Shown here: one piece after another, positions 1 through 8,803 of the stretch
Position numbering within the stretch: position 1 is the first letter of the stretch
Layout of the letters: each line of letters starts with the position of its first letter
NCBI GenBank assembly: GCA_026125895.1
Contig: JAHCKG010000009.1
Location: 86,603 to 150,602, forward strand
Direction of reading: 5' to 3'
DNA from: Pseudolabrys sp.
GTDB taxonomy: Bacteria; Pseudomonadota; Alphaproteobacteria; Rhizobiales; Xanthobacteraceae
DNA length: 64,000 nucleotides
Notes under the pieces: model-generated
Database searches by the model: none
Seen by the model: only the letters and a program-made list of their open reading frames with translations
What the model was told of the DNA's origin: nothing
Program-made: the position numbers and the translations under genes

Positions 1-576
1 CTGTCGGTGCCGGACGTGCTGAACCCGCGTTACTCCTATGGCGGCGGCAAGCTCATCAGCGAACTCATGGCCATCAATTACGGCCGCAAGTATTTCGAGC
101 GCGTGCTGATCTTCCGCCCGCACAATGTCTACGGCCCTGACATGGGCTGGGAGCATGTCGTGCCGCAATTCGCCATGCGCCTGAAGACGCTCGCCGGCGC
201 GCAGCCGCAAGGTCGATTGCGCTTCGACATCCAGGGCACCGGCGAGGAGACGCGCTCGTTCTGCTATGTCGATGATCTCGTCGCCGGCGTCATGATCATG
301 CGCGACAAGGGCGAGCATCTCGGCATCTACCACGTCGGCACCACCGAGGAACTGTCGATCGCCGATGTGGCGCGCATGGTGGCGGCGCAGGCTGGCCGCG
401 AGATCGAGATCGTGCCGGGCAAATTGCAGGCCGGCGGCACGCCGCGCCGCTGCCCCGATATTTCCAAGCTCGGCGCGCTCGGCTACAAGCCCGCCGTGCT
501 GCTCAAGGACGGCCTCAAGCCGACTTTGGACTGGTACTGGAAGAACGCCGATCTGGCGCCGGCGCCGAAGAATTAG
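1..576 (+). CDS. NAD-dependent epimerase/dehydratase (C-terminal part, cut by window start)
   Basis: This is the distal part of an extended short-chain dehydrogenase/reductase of the nucleotide-sugar epimerase type. The frame is open from base 1, so the Rossmann NAD-binding half lies upstream of the window. The visible part begins just before the catalytic Y-x3-K motif (SYGGGK), followed by RPHNVYGPDMG, the substrate-binding loop typical of UDP-/GDP-sugar epimerases. A second sugar-specificity segment (GTGEETRSFCYVDDL) follows. The next gene encodes a sugar C-methyltransferase-like protein, so a role in making an O-antigen or exopolysaccharide sugar is likely. The substrate cannot be told from this fragment. 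Confidence 0.85.
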   Translation: MSVPDVLNPRYSYGGGKLISELMAINYGRKYFERVLIFRPHNVYGPDMGWEHVVPQFAMRLKTLAGAQPQGRLRFDIQGTGEETRSFCYVDDLVAGVMIMRDKGEHLGIYHVGTTEELSIADVARMVAAQAGREIEIVPGKLQAGGTPRRCPDISKLGALGYKPAVLLKDGLKPTLDWYWKNADLAPAPKN

Positions 577-583
577 CTCAACC

Positions 584-703
584 CGTCACCCTGAGGCGCC
601 CGGCCAAAGGCCGGGCCTCGAAGGGCGACGGCCCGCAATGCCTTGGCCGCTCATCCTTCGAGGCTCCCTCCGCGTTCGCGGAGGTCGCACCTCAGGATGA
701 CGG
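584..703. repeat. REP-type palindromic repeat, family A copy 1
   Basis: The unit starts CCGTCACCCTGAGG and ends CCTCAGGATGACGG, so its ends are near-perfect inverted repeats. Inside are CCTCGAAGGGCGACGG and its mirrored partner CATCCTTCGAGG. It makes two hairpins in head-to-head arrangement (REPIN-like). Close relatives lie at 2018-2131 and 28574-28683. It fills the gap between the epimerase and methyltransferase genes, and an in-frame ATG at 697 falls inside it. Confidence 0.8.
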
Positions 704-723
704 AATTATCGAAGGAGAATGTC

Positions 724-1995
724 TTGGTAGGCCCCACCAAAATCGCGCGCGGCGCCGGCACCGGCGGCAGCGTCCCGGTCGAGCAGTGCCAAATCTGCGG
801 CTCCGAGAAGCTCGATTACGTGCTGTCGCTCGGCTACATGCCGCCGGTGAACCAGATGGTGCCGATCGGTCAGGTGCCGCGGCAGCAGCCGTGGTTTCCG
901 ACCGACCTGCTGCATTGCCGGCAGTGCGACCTGGTGCAGCTCGGCCTCGCCGTCGATCCGGTCATCATCTTCCCGCCGGAATATCCCTACACCTCGGGCA
1001 CCACCAAACTGTTGCGCGACAACTTCGCCGATTTGCAGCGCGAGAGCTGGGAACTGATGGGCCTGACCGCGAAGGATTTCGTGGTCGATATCGGCTCCAA
1101 CGACGGCACGCTGATTTCGAACTTCCAGAAAGCCGGCAACCGCATCCTCGGCATCGAACCGACCGACGTCGGCGATATCGCCAATGCGCGCGGCATCCCG
1201 ACCATCAAGCGCTATTTCGGCAAGGCGGCGGCGCAGGAAGTCGTCGCCTCGCATGGCAAGGCCAAGGTCATCACCGCGGCGAACTGCTTTGCCCATATCG
1301 AGGACGTGCATGCGATCGTCGAGGGCATTCTGGAAATGCTCGACGACGACGGCGCCTTCATCTCGGAATCGCACTACCTCATTCCGCTGCTCGACACGCT
1401 GCAATACGACACGGTCTATCACGAGCACTTGCGTTACTATTCGCTGCACAGCCTCAAGTACCTGCTGGAAATGCACGGCCTCGAAGTCTTCCACGCGCGG
1501 CCGATCCCGAGCCATGGCGGCTCGATCCGCGTTTATGCCGCGCGCAAGGGCAAGCGGCCGGTGCAGGACAGCGTCGCCAAGATGCTCGCCGCCGAGCCCA
1601 AGGGCGAAGCGATGGCCAAGCGCCTCGTCAAGTTCAAGCACGACGTGCTGCTGACCAAGCTGCGGCTGCTGTCGATGTTGCGCGACCTGAAGGAACAGAA
1701 CGCCCGCGTCGTCGGCATCTCGGCGCCGTCGCGCGCCTCGACCTTGTTCAACTATGTCGGCCTCGACGACGGCATCATCGATTATGTCTGCGAGATCCAG
1801 GGCTCGCTGAAGATCGGCAAATGCATGCCCGGCACTTCCATTCCCGTCGTCGACGAAGAGCGTCTGTTCAAGGATCAGCCGGAAGCGGCGATCATCTTCT
1901 CCTGGCACATCGCCGACGAACTGGCGCCGAAGCTGCGCGCCAAGGGCTACAAGGGCAAGCTGATCACGCCGCTGCCCGAGCCGCGGTATTTGTAG
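724..1995 (+). CDS. Class I SAM-dependent methyltransferase, NDP-sugar C-methyltransferase type
   Basis: The protein has the three-part layout of sugar C-methyltransferases (NovU/TylC3-like). A zinc-binding N-terminal domain carries Cys pairs (CQIC near residue 22 and CRQC about 45 residues later). A SAM-binding Rossmann domain has motif I VDIGSNDGTL, and a C-terminal Methyltransf_14-like domain contains GISAPSRASTLFNY. I place the start at the TTG at 724 because AAGGAG sits 6 bases upstream. The in-frame ATG at 697 lies inside a repeat and has no good ribosome site. With the upstream epimerase it probably modifies a surface-polysaccharide sugar. The family is clear; the substrate is unknown. 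Confidence 0.85.
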   Translation: MVGPTKIARGAGTGGSVPVEQCQICGSEKLDYVLSLGYMPPVNQMVPIGQVPRQQPWFPTDLLHCRQCDLVQLGLAVDPVIIFPPEYPYTSGTTKLLRDNFADLQRESWELMGLTAKDFVVDIGSNDGTLISNFQKAGNRILGIEPTDVGDIANARGIPTIKRYFGKAAAQEVVASHGKAKVITAANCFAHIEDVHAIVEGILEMLDDDGAFISESHYLIPLLDTLQYDTVYHEHLRYYSLHSLKYLLEMHGLEVFHARPIPSHGGSIRVYAARKGKRPVQDSVAKMLAAEPKGEAMAKRLVKFKHDVLLTKLRLLSMLRDLKEQNARVVGISAPSRASTLFNYVGLDDGIIDYVCEIQGSLKIGKCMPGTSIPVVDEERLFKDQPEAAIIFSWHIADELAPKLRAKGYKGKLITPLPEPRYL

Positions 1996-2017
1996 GCCTA
2001 GCCTTCGCCAGGATTAT

Positions 2018-2131
2018 CCGTCATCCTGAGGTGCGAGGGCGAAGCCCGAGCCTCGAAGGATGGCGGCCACGGAATCGCGGGCCTTCACCCTTCGAGGCTC
2101 GCGCAAGAGCGCTCGCACCTCAGGGTGACGG
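2018..2131. repeat. REP-type palindromic repeat, family A copy 2
   Basis: This copy begins CCGTCATCCTGAGGTGCGAG and ends CGCACCTCAGGGTGACGG. The internal CCTCGAAGGATGG and CACCCTTCGAGGCTCG blocks are inverted. It fills the space between the methyltransferase stop and the NUDIX start, and could also fold as a transcript hairpin there. It has the same architecture as the copies at 584-703 and 28574-28683. Confidence 0.8.
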
Positions 2132-2138
2132 AGCCAAT

Positions 2139-2699
2139 ATGGGCGAATACCCGAAGATCAGATCCCGCCGCGAGATCGACATCTCACCGTGGATGAAGGT
2201 GATCGAGCGCGAGGTCGAGTTTCGCGCCGGCGCCAAACCCGAGCTTTACCACGCCATCGGCCAGCAGGATTACATCGCCATCGTCGCGCTGACGCCGGAC
2301 GGCCGCATTCCGATCGTTCAGCAGTATCGCCCCGCGGTCGAGCGCAAGACCTGGGAACTGCCCGCCGGCATGACCGAGCCCGGCGAGGATCCGGCGCGCA
2401 CCTGCGAACGCGAGCTGATCGAGGAGACCGGCTATCCGGCCAAGGCGGTGCACGCGCTCGGCTCCTTCGCGCCGTGCACGGCGCGATTGTCGAACATGGT
2501 GCACACCTTCTTCGTCGAAACCGACTGGCGGCCGCCGGGCGCCGGCGTCGAGGCCGGCCTCGAACTCAACCTGGTGAGCCCGGCCGAACTCGGCGCCATG
2601 ATCTATTCCGGCGAGTTCTCGCTCCAGCTCCACATCGGCGCGCTGATGCTCGCCGGCATGCGCGGCTTCCTCAACCTCGCCGACTTCCAGGCGCGCTAG
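2139..2699 (+). CDS. NUDIX hydrolase
   Basis: A 186-residue NUDIX pyrophosphohydrolase. The NUDIX box is complete: G-x5-E-x7-REL-x-EE-x-GY, running GMTEPGEDPARTCEREL then IEETGY, which binds the catalytic metal. Features after the box (GSFAPCTARLSNMVHTFFVE) resemble ADP-ribose/nucleoside-diphosphate-sugar hydrolases, so the substrate may be a nucleotide sugar, but this is inference. The ATG at 2139 follows directly on a REP repeat; longer in-frame openings upstream are read-through of the methyltransferase in the wrong frame. The stop codon overlaps the stop of the convergent sigma-factor gene by two bases. Confidence 0.88.
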   Translation: MGEYPKIRSRREIDISPWMKVIEREVEFRAGAKPELYHAIGQQDYIAIVALTPDGRIPIVQQYRPAVERKTWELPAGMTEPGEDPARTCERELIEETGYPAKAVHALGSFAPCTARLSNMVHTFFVETDWRPPGAGVEAGLELNLVSPAELGAMIYSGEFSLQLHIGALMLAGMRGFLNLADFQAR

Positions 2700-3568
2700 A
2701 GCGCCTCGGTCGCCAGACCGTCGACGATGTACGGCGCGTAGAGGAAGTCGCGGATGCTCGCGACCTTGTCGCCCGCCCAGCCCAGCAGCACGACGTAGCG
2801 CAGTTCGCCGCTGTCCGGCGCGCTGACGAGCAGCGCCGGCTGGCCTTCCGCAAAACCCAGCGCAAAGCGCCACGGCGCCGCCGACGCATAGCGCGTGAAG
2901 TACACCGAGACGTCGCGGCGGCCATTGAGCCGCGTGCGATTGACGAGGTCGAGCCGCACGTCCTCCGCCAGCAGATCGCGCAGCGCGTCGAACTCGCGCG
3001 CGTTGAACAGATCGGCATAGTGGCGCAGCCGCGCCTTTTCCGCCTCGCCGATCGCGAGGCGCACGACAGGCGCCTCCCGCTGCGCCTTCAGCTTCTCGCG
3101 GCCGCGATGCAGGTCAGTTTTGACGGCGGCCACGGTCGTCTCGAGAATCTCGGCCGTCTCCGCATTGGCATAGCCGAGCACGTCCGACAGTACGACGCTC
3201 GCGCGCTGCGCCGGCGGCAAGGCGAGGAAGACCGCGAAGCTGCCGGCGCTGTCGACGCGCGCCGCGGCATTCGCTGCGGGGTCTTCGACGGACGCCAGCT
3301 CCACCCCGCTCTGCCGCTCGGCCTGCCGCTTGCGGCGGCGCAAGGCATCGAGCGCGGTGTTGTGCGCGATGCGGAATAGCCAGCGCTCCGGATTGTCGAG
3401 ATGGCCGGCCTCCGGCAGCGCCTCGATGGCCTTGGCCATCGCGTCCTGCACCACGTCCTCACCCTCGAAAGCGGAGCCGAGCATGCGCGCGCAGTAGCGA
3501 TGCAGGCGCGGCCGCGTCTGCGACAGCAATTGCCCGAAGGCATCGGGAGTCATGACGGTGTCGATCAT
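2696..3568 (-). CDS. ECF-type sigma-70 factor with C-terminal SnoaL-like domain
   Basis: A 290-residue extracytoplasmic-function sigma factor of the SigJ/ECF41-like class. Region 2 is seen in RYCARMLGSAFEGEDVVQDA and WLFRIAHNTALDALRRR. Region 4 is seen in LPPAQRASVVLSDVLGY followed by a helix-turn-helix ending TDLHRGREKL. About 115 further residues (LRHYADLFNAREFDALRDLL onward) form a SnoaL/NTF2-like domain, which in this class replaces or supplements an anti-sigma factor. The start at 3568 is preceded by AAAGAGG at suitable spacing. The gene is divergent from a small gene at 3733, a possible target. In this class the C-terminal domain is known to modulate activity; the signal is unknown. Confidence 0.88.
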   Translation of the reverse strand: MIDTVMTPDAFGQLLSQTRPRLHRYCARMLGSAFEGEDVVQDAMAKAIEALPEAGHLDNPERWLFRIAHNTALDALRRRKRQAERQSGVELASVEDPAANAAARVDSAGSFAVFLALPPAQRASVVLSDVLGYANAETAEILETTVAAVKTDLHRGREKLKAQREAPVVRLAIGEAEKARLRHYADLFNAREFDALRDLLAEDVRLDLVNRTRLNGRRDVSVYFTRYASAAPWRFALGFAEGQPALLVSAPDSGELRYVVLLGWAGDKVASIRDFLYAPYIVDGLATEAL

Positions 3569-3732
3569 GGTCGCCTCTTTCCGGTGGTCCTGCCATCTGG
3601 ACGAACCGTCAAGACAAAAGGATTCGGCCCGGCAAAAAATTTCCCGGCTGGCGAATCCTTGGCCGCTGCCGCCGCGTCCTTTCCAACATGGGCGCGGGCA
3701 TGGGGCCCCGCCGAGTCGCAAGGAGCCTTGTC

Positions 3733-4044
3733 ATGGGCCGAGTCACGATGGTTCGCTACACCACCAAGCCGGAACGCGCGGACGAGAACGAAGCACTGTC
3801 GCGCGCCGTGTTTTCCGAATTGCACGAGAAAAAGCCGGCCGGCATCGCCTACGGCCTGTTCAAAGAGCCGGACGGCGTCAGCTTCGTCCACGTCTTCATC
3901 AATCTTGCGGACGACAATTCCGACGCCGTTACCGAGCTGCCGACCTTCAAGGCCTTCGAGAAGACGATCCGTGAGCGCTGCGCCACGCCGCCGACGCCGG
4001 CCCGGGTGAGCGCCGAATTGATCGACAGCTACGGGCTGAAATAG
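3733..4044 (+). CDS. Conserved hypothetical protein, possible dimeric alpha-beta barrel
   Basis: A 103-residue cytoplasmic protein (MGRVTMVRYTTKPERADENE). Its beta-alpha-beta pattern, with a central SFVHVFINL strand and a helix rich in KAFEKTIRERC, looks like the ferredoxin-like fold of the antibiotic-biosynthesis-monooxygenase/dimeric alpha-beta barrel proteins. That is a fold impression, not a recognised family. AGGAG lies 7 bases before the ATG. The gene is divergent from the ECF sigma gene, which makes it a candidate member of that regulon. A strong hairpin follows it. Confidence 0.6.
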   Translation: MGRVTMVRYTTKPERADENEALSRAVFSELHEKKPAGIAYGLFKEPDGVSFVHVFINLADDNSDAVTELPTFKAFEKTIRERCATPPTPARVSAELIDSYGLK

Positions 4045-4059
4045 CCCGGCTTCACGATG

Positions 4060-4086
4060 AACCTTCCCGGCCCCGCCGGGGAGGTT
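4060..4086 (+). terminator. Hairpin terminator after the 3733 gene
   Basis: A 12-bp stem (AACCTTCCCGGC pairing with GCCGGGGAGGTT, one G-T pair) closes a 3-base CCC loop. Only a short TTT follows a few bases later, so it is a GC-rich terminator-like hairpin rather than a textbook one. It separates the small gene from hemA. Confidence 0.6.
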
Positions 4087-4200
4087 CCGCTTTGACCTCG
4101 CTCAATACCGCTAACCTGGATTTGTACCACTCTCGTCTCGACAAGCGGGCTGGAACCCCTCTAAAAAGACCCGACCCTGGGGCGAGAAAGTAGAATTTCC

Positions 4201-5430
4201 ATGGATTACAACGCGTTCTTCGTGTCCGCCCTGGACCAGCTCCGCCAGGAGCGCCGCTACCGGGTCTTCGCCGATCTCGAGCGCATCGCCGGCCGCTTTC
4301 CCTACGCCTACTGGCACGCGCCAGAGGGCAAGCGGGAAGTCGTGATCTGGTGCTCCAACGACTATCTCGGCATGGCCCAGCATCCGCAGGTGATCGGCGC
4401 CATGGTCGACGTCGCGGCGCGCATGGGCACCGGCGCCGGCGGCACCCGCAACATCGCCGGCACCAATCACCCGCTGGTCGAGTTGGAGCGCGAGCTCGCC
4501 GACCTGCACGGCAAGGAAGCCGCCCTCATTTTCACCTCCGGCTACGTCTCGAACCAGACCGGCATCCCGACCATCGCCAAGCTGCTGCCGAACTGCCTGA
4601 TCCTGTCGGACGCGCTGAACCACAATTCGATGATCGAGGGCGTGCGCCAGTCCGGCTGCGACAAGGTGGTCTGGCGCCACAACGACCTCGGCCATCTCGA
4701 GGAACTGCTCAAGGCCGCCGATCCGGCGCGGCCGAAGATCATTTTGTTCGAGAGCCTCTATTCGATGGACGGCGACGTCGCGCCGCTGCATGCGATCTGC
4801 GATCTCGCCGACAAGTACAACGCCATGACCTATGTCGACGAGGTCCACGCCGTTGGCATGTACGGCCCGCGCGGCGGCGGCGTCACCGAACGCGACCAGG
4901 CCGCCCACCGCATCGACGTCATCGAGGGTACGCTCGCCAAGGCGTTCGGCTGCCTCGGCGGCTACATCACCGGTTCCGTGGCGATGATCGACGCCGTGCG
5001 CTCCTACGCGCCAGGCTTCATCTTCACCACCGCGCTGCCGCCGGCGATCTGCGCCGCCGCGACTGCAGCGATCCGTCATCTGAAGACCTCACAGTGGGAA
5101 CGCGACCGCCATCAGGACCGCGCTGCGCGCGTCAAGGCCGTGCTCAATGCCGCCGGCCTGCCGGTGATGGCGTCGGATACCCATATCGTGCCGGTGCTGG
5201 TCGGCGATCCGGAAAAAGTCAAGATCGCAAGCGACCTGCTGCTGACCGAGCACAACATCTACATCCAGCCGATCAACTACCCGACCGTGCCGCGCGGCCT
5301 CGAACGTCTGCGCATCACGCCGTCGCCCTATCACGACGACGCGCTGATTGATCATCTCGCCGAAGCGCTGATCGATGTCTGGGACCGGCTGCAATTGCCG
5401 AAGAACCGCCAGCAGATGGCGGCGGAGTAG
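4201..5430 (+). CDS. hemA: 5-aminolevulinate synthase
   Basis: It condenses glycine with succinyl-CoA to 5-aminolevulinate, the first step of heme and corrin synthesis by the C4 pathway, in the cytoplasm. It is 409 residues, the usual alphaproteobacterial length. It is a PLP fold-type I enzyme: glycine-rich [15 protein letters not shown] near residues 76-90, [12 protein letters not shown] at 211-222 (D213 and H216 contact the cofactor), and the Schiff-base lysine K247 in EGTLAKAFG. The gene stands alone behind a hairpin. I see no FNR/FixK box in the 150 bases upstream, although such boxes often control hemA in relatives. Confidence 0.96.
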   Translation: MDYNAFFVSALDQLRQERRYRVFADLERIAGRFPYAYWHAPEGKREVVIWCSNDYLGMAQHPQVIGAMVDVAARMGTGAGGTRNIAGTNHPLVELERELADLHGKEAALIFTSGYVSNQTGIPTIAKLLPNCLILSDALNHNSMIEGVRQSGCDKVVWRHNDLGHLEELLKAADPARPKIILFESLYSMDGDVAPLHAICDLADKYNAMTYVDEVHAVGMYGPRGGGVTERDQAAHRIDVIEGTLAKAFGCLGGYITGSVAMIDAVRSYAPGFIFTTALPPAICAAATAAIRHLKTSQWERDRHQDRAARVKAVLNAAGLPVMASDTHIVPVLVGDPEKVKIASDLLLTEHNIYIQPINYPTVPRGLERLRITPSPYHDDALIDHLAEALIDVWDRLQLPKNRQQMAAE

Positions 5431-5469
5431 TTTCTTCTCCCTCCCCGCTTGCGGGGGTGGGACAAGCAC

Positions 5470-6609
5470 TCAATCATCAATCGCGTCCGCCGATGGCTTG
5501 ACGGTCGGGCCCTTGTCGACGCCGCGCGCCCGCAGCCGCACCACGAAGGGCGTTATCATCATCACGAAGAAGATGCGCACCAGGTGGTGCGTGCCGACGT
5601 AAACCGGGTCGAAGTGCAGGGCCAGAGCCAGCAGCAGCATGGCATCGACCGCGCCGGGCGCGTAGGCGACCATGACTTCGGCGATGGGAATGTCGAGCAG
5701 GCCGAGCAGCAGCACGGCGAAGCCGCCGCTGATCACGATGGCTACGGCGAAGACGCCGAAGGCGGCCCCGGTGTATTGCAGCAGCAACCTGAGCGGCGTG
5801 CCGGCAAAGCGCGCGCCGCTCACCGCGCCGAAAGCGATCATCACCACATAGGACAGCCACCACGGCATGACGACGCGCAAGGTGTCGGTGCCATGCAGGG
5901 CCGCCGAGGCCAGCATGGCGCCGAACAGCAGGCCGCCGGGCACGCGCAGTTTCTGCGCGATGATCGCGATCGCGGCGGAGACGACGACCAGGATCGCGAG
6001 TTCGTCGAACTGCGACGGCGAGAAGCCGGCTTTCGTTGCACCGGAGGCGTGATCGACGAGGCCCAGCCCGGCGAACAGCGCCGGCAGCCCGACCGACAGG
6101 ATGATGATGCGCACCGTCTGTACGATCGCGACCGCGCGCACATCGGCCTTGAACTCGATGGCCAGCGCCATGACCTGCGACAGCCCGCCCGGCACCGAGG
6201 CGAGATAGGCGGTCAACTGGTCCCAGCCATGGACGACGCGCAGATAAGCCGTGCCGGCAATGACGATGACGATGGTCGCCGCCAGCAGCACGGCGATGCT
6301 GAGCGGATAGCTGGCGACGCCGCGCAAGGTTTCCGGCGTGACCACCGCACCCAGCGAAATGCCGATCATCACGACAAGGACGCGCATCATCGCCATCGGC
6401 ACCTGCATCGGCCTCCCCGCCAGCGCGGCGATGGCCACGGCGAGGATGGAACCCGACAGGTAACCGGCCGGCATGCCGAGAAGACCGAGCGTCAGCCCGC
6501 CGATGGCGGCGAACATCATGGTCTCCGCCACATTGCGGAACGCAGCTGTGCGGAAGATGAAAGGCAAAGCAGGCAATAGGGGACGACTTTCGAGGACGGT
6601 CCGGGCCAC
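5470..6609 (-). CDS. AbrB-family integral membrane protein (putative ammonia monooxygenase/transporter annotation)
   Basis: A 379-residue, very hydrophobic protein with about 10 membrane segments. It shows the internal duplication typical of COG3180 AbrB membrane proteins: an early GLTLGLLGMPAGYLSGSILA and a later RVPGGLLFGAMLASAAL repeat the same glycine/proline pattern. Also present are SVPGGLSQVMALAIEFKAD and AYAPGAVDAMLLLALALHFD, the two recurring loops of the family. Despite the name it is not the AbrB DNA-binding regulator, and the old label ammonia monooxygenase is unsupported. A GTG at 6609 gives the full length; an ATG near MMFAAIGG is an alternative. Its substrate is unknown. Confidence 0.8.
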   Translation of the reverse strand: MARTVLESRPLLPALPFIFRTAAFRNVAETMMFAAIGGLTLGLLGMPAGYLSGSILAVAIAALAGRPMQVPMAMMRVLVVMIGISLGAVVTPETLRGVASYPLSIAVLLAATIVIVIAGTAYLRVVHGWDQLTAYLASVPGGLSQVMALAIEFKADVRAVAIVQTVRIIILSVGLPALFAGLGLVDHASGATKAGFSPSQFDELAILVVVSAAIAIIAQKLRVPGGLLFGAMLASAALHGTDTLRVVMPWWLSYVVMIAFGAVSGARFAGTPLRLLLQYTGAAFGVFAVAIVISGGFAVLLLGLLDIPIAEVMVAYAPGAVDAMLLLALALHFDPVYVGTHHLVRIFFVMMITPFVVRLRARGVDKGPTVKPSADAIDD

Positions 6610-6673
6610 CAGGCGCCGGCCTTTCCGCGCGCATCAATGCCCCGCTTCCGGGAGCGGCGTCAAATCATGGCTC

Positions 6674-8803
6674 CTAGTACAGAAGCTCGCGCGTCAGCGT
6701 GTCGAGATGCTTCACGGCGCCGAGCGCCTCGCTGAGGCGTTCGCGATCCTGCGGGTTCAAGCGCTTCACCTCGACCTTGTTGCCCGCCGGCAGACCGGCG
6801 CGGATATCGGCCAACTGCTGTCGGACGATGAGATCGAGGAAGGTCTCCTGCGCGCCGATCAGTGCTTCGAGATCGACGACACTCCGGTTCAAGGTTGCGA
6901 TCGCCGCTCGCAGGCGGGCCGGCGTACCACGCTCGACGAGGTGATGCCGAATTGCCAGCACCCGAGCCAGCGTGACGATGCCAAACAGCCCGGCGCGCTT
7001 GAGATCGATGCGGCCGTTCTCGGTGCGAATGCCGCCGAGCAGCGTGAAGCTGTGCGGCATCTCGCCGGCCGCTTCCGCGAGCAGTTTGGCAAAGGCGACA
7101 TGGCCTTGCGCCAGGTCGAAGCCGGCGCGCCAGACGTCATTGGCGAGCCGCGCATCGCCATGGACCGCGAGCAGGTCGAAGAAGATATCGACCGCCATCA
7201 GGTCTTCGGGCTTCGAGCGCGCGACCCAGGAGGCCAGCCGCGCCTGCCAGGTAGCGACCGAACCGCGCCAGGCTTCGTTTCTCGCCATGACGCCGCCCGT
7301 ACAATACGGCACGCCGACTTCGTGCAGGATGTCGGCGACGACGGCGCCGAAAGCGGCGAACCACTGGTCGTTGGCGCCGCCCGGCTCGCCCTCGGCGAAG
7401 ACGAGGGCGTTGTCCTGATCGAGCGCCAGCAGACTCTCGCCCCGGCCCGCCGACCCGAGCACACAAAGCGCATAGGCACAGGGCGGCGCGCCCCTGCCCT
7501 CGTCCCGCATGCGTTGTTCCGCCAGCACGCCGGCGCGGCGGGTCAGCGCGCCGAGTTCGCGAGAAATGACGGCGGCGATATCGCGGCCGCCGACGTTCTC
7601 GGCCACGAGGCCTTCCGCGGCCCGAGGCAGGCGAGCCCAGGCGGCGCCGAGTTCGGGGACGTCGCCGGCGCCGTCGACGGCGTCGCCGAGGATGGCAGCC
7701 TCCTGCGCGCGCAGCCGCAGCAGGTCACGCGAACTGACGATGCCGCAGACATGGCCCTCGCCGTCCTCGACGACGAGATGGCGCAGTTTGTGGCGGCTCA
7801 TGCGGCCGAGCGCGCGATAAACGAAGGCGGCGGACGGCAAGGCAACAACCGGGCTGCTGGCGAATGTGCCGACGGCGGCATCGAGCGCCGCCGCGCCGCG
7901 TTCGTTCATCGCGCGCATCACATCGCGTTCGGTGATGATGGCGGCATCGGCGATGCGCAACGGCGTGCCGGCCGCCTCGCCCGTCGGCGACACCAGCAAC
8001 GACGAGATCTTGTCGCGCGCCATGATGCCAAGCGCCTCGCGCAACGGCACAGCCGCGGCGATGGTCTTCGCCGGCGCCGTCATCACGTCCGCGATGCGAT
8101 GCCGGTACGGATAAGTATCGATGCGGCCGAGCGCCTGCTCAGCCCGCGCGCGTGCCGGCGCGACGGCTTCGTGCCAGCCGGCGCGATGCTGCTCGTCGAG
8201 CACATTGCTCAAGGCGAGACAGGCCTTCTCGGCTTCGGCCAGCGTGCGGATGCTGCCTTCGCGCAGCTTCGGCAGCAGCGCGAGGAAGATGCGCGCCGTC
8301 AGCAGGGCATCGCCCAGCGCCGAATGACGGTCGGACACCGCGATGCCGAGCCAGCTCGCCAGATGTTCGAGCGAATAGCCGCCGAGACGCGGCTCAACCA
8401 CCTGCGCCAGCAGATTGGTGTCGAGCGTTCGCGGCTGCTGCCAGCTCACACCGGCCCGCTCGCATTCGCGCTTGAGCACGGCGAGATCGAATCCGACGGT
8501 ATGGCCGATGACGACCGCACCTGTCATGCGCCCGGCGAGCGCCGGCCAGACGCCGGCAAAGTCCGCCGCGCCGGCGACCGAAGCGTCGTCGATATGGTGG
8601 ATGCGGGTCGATGCCTCCGGAATCGGCTCACCGGGGTTGACCAGTTCACGCCATGCACCACCCTCGACGAGTTTGCCGCCCTTGAGGGGAACCGCGCCGA
8701 TCTCGATCACCCGCGCTTTGGCGGGATCGAGCCCGGTGGTCTCGGTGTCGATGACGATTGCGTCCAGCGATATCAGCGGCATCGCACTGCCGATGATCGC
8801 CAT
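6674..8803 (-). CDS. DnaQ-like exonuclease - CBS pair - DUF294 nucleotidyltransferase-like fusion protein
   Basis: A 709-residue multidomain protein. Residues 1-185 are a DEDDh 3'-5' exonuclease (D19-x-E21 in IDTETTGLD, GHTVGFDL, and RHSALGDAL supplying the His/Asp). Residues about 230-366 hold two CBS modules (HRIADVMTAP; HKLRHLVVEDGEGHVCGIVS). From about 400 is a GlnD/KNTase-like domain with GSAGRGE near 447 and the metal motif DQDNA, followed by DUF294_C. The ATG at 8803 has GGAGGGGGAG upstream. In other proteobacteria the nuclease and the CBS-DUF294 protein are often separate genes near the acetate symporter. Here they are fused, and the gene is divergent from the CrbS-like kinase. The function is probably regulatory in carbon uptake, but unproven. 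Confidence 0.88.
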   Translation of the reverse strand: MAIIGSAMPLISLDAIVIDTETTGLDPAKARVIEIGAVPLKGGKLVEGGAWRELVNPGEPIPEASTRIHHIDDASVAGAADFAGVWPALAGRMTGAVVIGHTVGFDLAVLKRECERAGVSWQQPRTLDTNLLAQVVEPRLGGYSLEHLASWLGIAVSDRHSALGDALLTARIFLALLPKLREGSIRTLAEAEKACLALSNVLDEQHRAGWHEAVAPARARAEQALGRIDTYPYRHRIADVMTAPAKTIAAAVPLREALGIMARDKISSLLVSPTGEAAGTPLRIADAAIITERDVMRAMNERGAAALDAAVGTFASSPVVALPSAAFVYRALGRMSRHKLRHLVVEDGEGHVCGIVSSRDLLRLRAQEAAILGDAVDGAGDVPELGAAWARLPRAAEGLVAENVGGRDIAAVISRELGALTRRAGVLAEQRMRDEGRGAPPCAYALCVLGSAGRGESLLALDQDNALVFAEGEPGGANDQWFAAFGAVVADILHEVGVPYCTGGVMARNEAWRGSVATWQARLASWVARSKPEDLMAVDIFFDLLAVHGDARLANDVWRAGFDLAQGHVAFAKLLAEAAGEMPHSFTLLGGIRTENGRIDLKRAGLFGIVTLARVLAIRHHLVERGTPARLRAAIATLNRSVVDLEALIGAQETFLDLIVRQQLADIRAGLPAGNKVEVKRLNPQDRERLSEALGAVKHLDTLTRELLY

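Noticed and set aside
5470-6609. The AbrB-family gene as an AbrB transition-state DNA-binding regulator or ammonia monooxygenase
   Set aside because: The product is a polytopic membrane protein with an internal duplication and no DNA-binding or monooxygenase motif. The names are inherited annotations.
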